A model generated the notes under the pieces. The model made no database searches and had not been told where the DNA came from. It was given only the letters and a program-made list of their open reading frames with translations. Below, one piece after another: positions 15,263-17,525 of a DNA stretch of 17,525 nt; position 1 is the first letter of the stretch; every line of letters begins with the position of its first letter. The stretch spans positions 1 to 17,525 of the forward strand of contig DAOUUS010000008.1 in the NCBI GenBank assembly GCA_030668065.1, read 5' to 3'. This DNA comes from Candidatus Methanophagales archaeon. Lineage in GTDB: Archaea > Halobacteriota > Syntropharchaeia > Alkanophagales > Methanospirareceae. The position numbers and the translations under genes were made by a program.

Positions 15263-15826
15263 ATGGTATTTGATAAGGTATTTGATAAATGGGACATTAA
15301 CGAAGTAACGATAGTAGACGTAGGCGTGGAAAGACACACCAGCCTCCAGTCTGTCTCTGCATTGCATAGCGGCGGGCGACATGCGAAACAACAGTTCGAG
15401 CAAGCAAAAGTTTGTGTTGTGGAAAGGCTCATAAACAAGCTAATGATGACGGAGAGGAATACGGGTAAGAAACTAAAAGCATACAAAATAGTAAAAGCGG
15501 CATTTGATTTGATCTATGAGAAAACGCAGCAGAATCCGCTTCAGGTACTCGTGGACGCTGTTCAAAATGCGGGTCCGAGGGAAGATACAATCAGATTGCG
15601 TTTTGGAGGGATATTAGTACCCAAACCTGTGGACGTGACTTCACAAAGGAAAGTAGATCAAGCGTTACTTTTCATCGCGCACGGTGCACAGAAATGTGCT
15701 TTCAAGAGCAAGAGGAGTATGGAACGGTGTCTTGCGGATGAGATATTAAACGCAGCGAAGAACGCGAAGTGCTATTCGATAAACAAGAAAGAAGAGAAAG
15801 AGCGAATGGCAAAGGCGGCGCGATGA
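15263..15826 (+). CDS. rps7: Ribosomal protein uS7
   Basis: A 187-residue archaeal uS7, which nucleates assembly of the 30S head. Conserved blocks: KWDINEVTIVDVGVERH, SGGRHAKQQFEQAKVCVVER, LINKLMMTERNTGKK, NPLQVLVDAVQNAGPREDT and KPVDVTSQRKVDQALLFI, with a basic tail ending AKAAR. The start codon abuts the rps12 stop (TAAATG). The first eight codons after Met contain an exact VFDK-VFDK duplication encoded by a near-perfect 12-bp tandem repeat (15266-15289). In many archaea EF-2, EF-1alpha and S10 follow; here none does, so uS7 ends the operon. Confidence 0.97.
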   Translation: MVFDKVFDKWDINEVTIVDVGVERHTSLQSVSALHSGGRHAKQQFEQAKVCVVERLINKLMMTERNTGKKLKAYKIVKAAFDLIYEKTQQNPLQVLVDAVQNAGPREDTIRLRFGGILVPKPVDVTSQRKVDQALLFIAHGAQKCAFKSKRSMERCLADEILNAAKNAKCYSINKKEEKERMAKAAR

Positions 15827-15905
15827 ACGAACTAAGGGTTAATCTATGAAACTAACATTGTGCAGTAACGTTTGTGTGCTTTGTAGTAACAATATGGTTT
15901 TAACC

Positions 15906-15976
15906 TTTATATACAAAGCGAAGATATATGTGATAGGAGATGCAAAATAGTAAAACGCATCACCAAATAAAGGAGG
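15906..15976 (+). promoter_or_regulatory. Promoter and strong Shine-Dalgarno of the TRAM gene
   Basis: A textbook archaeal TATA box TTTATATA (15906-15913), preceded by purine-poor AACC, lies 73 bases before the ATG at 15987. AGGAGG (15971-15976) follows, with a 10-base spacer to the start. This predicts a leader of about 50 bases, longer than for most genes here, and strong independent expression. Confidence 0.7.
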
Positions 15977-15986
15977 TTTTTAAGGC

Positions 15987-16205
15987 ATGCAATATAGAGA
16001 AAGAGGGGGGGTAAATTCCCCGCTGAATGTTGGAGACGTCTACGACGTAAAGATAGAGGATGTAGGTAGAGAAGGAGATGGAATAGCGCGAGTAGAGGGT
16101 TTTGTGGTCTTTGTACCAAACACGAAAAAAGGGGACAGTGTGAAAGTAAAAATATCGAAAGTCTCTCGGAGAGTTGGATTTGGAGAAGTAGTCACGGAAG
16201 AATAA
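15987..16205 (+). CDS. Stand-alone TRAM-domain protein
   Basis: A 72-residue protein that is almost entirely a TRAM domain: VGDVYDVKIEDVGREGDGIARVEGF, then VVFVPNTKKGDSVKVKISKVSRRVGFGEVV. TRAM is an OB-fold RNA-binding domain. Stand-alone TRAM proteins are common in euryarchaea, where some act as RNA chaperones in a cold-shock-like role. The 14-residue N-terminal leader (MQYRERGGVNSPLN) is usual for the group. It has its own TATA box, a very strong Shine-Dalgarno and a poly-T terminator, which suggests an abundant monocistronic message. Confidence 0.92.
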   Translation: MQYRERGGVNSPLNVGDVYDVKIEDVGREGDGIARVEGFVVFVPNTKKGDSVKVKISKVSRRVGFGEVVTEE

Positions 16206-16268
16206 TATTTTCTTACACTTCTAATGTATAGTACATCTCTAAAGTAGGGCTATAGCTTTTCTATATGC

Positions 16269-16523
16269 TATGGTTCTTTTTTTTATTTTTTTATTTAAAT
16301 TTTTCACTCTTGAAGTTTTCCCCTTCTTCACTCCAGAAAACATCCCTTTATGAACGGCATAACAGTTGGTGCAGAGGCTATGATCGGTTTCCCAAGTTCA
16401 AATCCACCAAATGGCTATATCCACGCTAAAACGCAAAAAGAAGAAGACTTGGCACGGTAATCTCTTGGCAGTCGCTACATACAGTTTTTGAAAAGGGTGA
16501 AAACAATAAGATTCACAACCATA
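16269..16523. mobile_element. Possible MITE-like or decayed insertion element
   Basis: The segment is bounded by a perfect 7-bp inverted repeat: TATGGTT at 16269-16275 and AACCATA at 16517-16523. With gaps ignored, the two 24-base ends match at 18 positions, although the left end is mostly T. Inside, the minus strand has a cysteine-containing stretch, TDHSLCTNCYAVHKG, interrupted upstream by a TGA at 16398-16400. It looks like remnant coding sequence rather than noise. No clear target duplication is visible. This is a weak call; the T-tract alone could be only the TRAM terminator. Confidence 0.25.
16277..16304 (+). terminator. Poly-T terminator of the TRAM gene
   Basis: A 28-base stretch of nearly pure T broken by a few A residues, about 70 bases after the TRAM stop. 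Archaeal RNA polymerase terminates efficiently at such T-tracts on the non-template strand without needing a hairpin. Confidence 0.7.
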
Positions 16524-16546
16524 AATGTCCTTGATTTATATCAGGT

Positions 16547-16945
16547 TTAACCTCTAACAATCGCTTTAAGTATGCCACTTGCTGTTAATATGCCAACAGG
16601 AACACCATAAGCAGGACTTAGCGAAAGCACCAATAATCTATGTATGTTCAATTCATTCATGATATGGGCGGCTTTCGTTAGCGACATTTCGGGCTCTATC
16701 GTTCTGACGGAGGACGACATAACTTCCTCAGCAGTCAATAAGTTCCAATCACGGTCAATAGATTTAATTATGTCAATCTCAGATATAACTCCTGCTACTT
16801 CACAGTTAGGTGCAATTACGACAATACCTGATATATTCGCATCCACAAGGATCCGCACAATCTCCTTCACCGGTGTGTCAAGCGGTACAGTAACAACACC
16901 CCGCGTCATCACATCCCTTACCTTCTTCGCTTTTGATAATTCCAT
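16547..16945 (-). CDS. CBS-domain pair protein
   Basis: A 132-residue protein made of one Bateman module. CBS1 covers about residues 9-63 (VRDVMTRGVVTVPLDTPVKE through GVISEIDIIKSI). CBS2 covers about residues 71-130 (AEEVMSSSVRTIEPEMSLTK through GILTASGILKAIV). Such modules bind adenine nucleotides or S-adenosylmethionine and act as energy or ligand sensors. The partner cannot be inferred from sequence. No catalytic domain, zinc ribbon or membrane segment is attached. It lies 39 bases downstream of bud32 on the same strand, but a TATA box in that gap suggests its own promoter. Confidence 0.93.
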   Translation of the reverse strand: MELSKAKKVRDVMTRGVVTVPLDTPVKEIVRILVDANISGIVVIAPNCEVAGVISEIDIIKSIDRDWNLLTAEEVMSSSVRTIEPEMSLTKAAHIMNELNIHRLLVLSLSPAYGVPVGILTASGILKAIVRG

Positions 16946-16972
16946 TTTTATATACTTAGTTGGTCAGAGGCG

Positions 16973-16982
16973 TTTATAAATA
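16973..16982 (-). promoter_or_regulatory. TATA box of the CBS gene
   Basis: The minus strand reads ATATTTATAAA, centred about 31 bases before the ATG at 16945. This predicts a leaderless or near-leaderless transcript, in line with the absence of a Shine-Dalgarno. The box lies between the bud32 stop and the CBS start. Confidence 0.6.
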
Positions 16983-16984
16983 TC

Positions 16985-17525
16985 TCATTTGCGCTCTACA
17001 TATCGTCCTCTCTGCTCAATCTCCGTTACTCTATTCAACACTTGCGTGGCATTCGGGAAAGTGCCCCGGTAGCCTTTTATAAAAGCATCTTTTAGTTCTT
17101 CATAGGATTCATGCGTGCCACGAAGACTTTGTAAAAATACATGGACATCTACGCCTTGTGCTTCTATGCTTGATTCGATAAACGATAACCCGAAATCAAT
17201 CAAATACAGGGTATTGCCCTTACCCAAAATGATATTGGAAGTGGTTAAATCACTATGAATTATCCCATTTTTGTGTAAGATGCCAACAAGCGTGCCTATT
17301 TGCTCACTTATATCCTTATTTATCACTTCCCGCACTAAATCACCTTCTATTCTCTCCATCACCAATTCGTAATCGCGAACATCAAAGATGATGGGGGTAG
17401 GCACGCCTTTCCTCCTCGCTTCCGAGATTATCTTTGCTTCGCTTCTCGTTCTCTCTTTTCGTATTCGCTCGTCTATCGCCCTTATCCGGTACCGCTTTTC
17501 TATTCTCCGTTTATACACGAGGTCG
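16985..17525 (-). CDS. bud32: KEOPS complex kinase/ATPase Bud32 (C-terminal part)
   Basis: About 179 residues of an atypical Ser/Thr kinase of the piD261/Bud32 family, running off the right edge. Bud32 is the ATPase of KEOPS and works with Kae1 in t6A37 synthesis on ANN-decoding tRNAs. Visible features: KRRIEKRYRIRAIDERI with the family's ERTRSEAKII helix, VPTPIIF, the hinge LVMERIEG, the catalytic loop IIHSDLTTSN and the metal-binding IDFGLSF. The C-terminus RYVERK is the usual basic Bud32 tail. The reading frame continues upstream of the apparent GTG (17518) as D-L-V to the window edge, so that GTG is internal. In many euryarchaea Bud32 is the C-terminal half of a Kae1-Bud32 fusion; whether that holds here is outside the window. 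Confidence 0.95.
   Translation of the reverse strand, partial: DLVYKRRIEKRYRIRAIDERIRKERTRSEAKIISEARRKGVPTPIIFDVRDYELVMERIEGDLVREVINKDISEQIGTLVGILHKNGIIHSDLTTSNIILGKGNTLYLIDFGLSFIESSIEAQGVDVHVFLQSLRGTHESYEELKDAFIKGYRGTFPNATQVLNRVTEIEQRGRYVERK

Noticed and set aside
16385..16410. tRNA-like T-loop (GTTCAAATCC)
   Set aside because: The flanking bases do not pair into a T stem and no acceptor or anticodon arm is found around it.
1..17525. CRISPR array, prophage or defence island
   Set aside because: No regularly spaced direct repeats, integrase, cas or restriction genes are visible; nearly all coding space is housekeeping.

Overview
This window is archaeal chromosome, almost certainly euryarchaeal. 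It carries the archaeal RNA polymerase cluster rpoH-rpoB-rpoA'-rpoA'' followed by L30e, an archaeal-type NusA, uS12 and uS7. It also has the RNase P subunit Rpp21/Rnp4, a Bud32-type KEOPS kinase, a TRAM mini-protein, type I AroD, a tRNA-Lys without an encoded CCA, and TATA-type promoters. RpoB is one unsplit chain, unlike the B''/B' pair of most methanogens, Archaeoglobus and haloarchaea. With the bacterial-type UvrB and the moderate base composition, this would fit an uncultured lineage such as ANME-1 or a relative. That placement is an inference, not something the sequence proves.

Layout. 1-285 is the 3' end of uvrB. 286-1174 holds a dispersed-type repeat, a decayed AAA-type ATPase fragment and a Fur/PerR-family regulator on the minus strand. 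1174-1919 is a divergent pair: a short THUMP-like protein (minus) and a TOPRIM mini-protein (plus). 1963-2703 is aroD (minus), followed by a 405-bp gap. 3109-4550 is a class I aminotransferase converging on, and overlapping, the RNase P subunit gene. 4688-5764 has a PUA-domain protein, a CinA/PncC-type amidase and a tRNA-Lys(UUU) whose 5' end overlaps the cinA stop. 5806-15826 is the tight RNA polymerase/ribosome operon. It stops after rps7, without the EF-2, EF-1alpha and S10 genes that often follow. 15827-17525 holds the TRAM protein with its own strong signals, a poly-T terminator, a possible decayed mobile element, a CBS-pair protein and the C-terminal part of Bud32.

How the genes work together. 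Most of the window serves transcription and translation: RNA polymerase subunits H, B, A' and A'', the elongation factor NusA, three ribosomal proteins, tRNA-Lys, RNase P (tRNA 5' maturation), KEOPS Bud32 (t6A37 on ANN-decoding tRNAs such as the tRNA-Lys here), and PUA, THUMP and TRAM RNA-binding proteins. AroD, the aminotransferase, CinA and UvrB are housekeeping metabolism and repair. I see no CRISPR array, phage or defence island. The most notable points are a roughly 160-residue insertion in the RpoA' clamp region, the cinA/tRNA-Lys overlap with no obvious separate tRNA promoter, the unsplit RpoB, and a possible degenerate 255-bp element between the TRAM and CBS genes.
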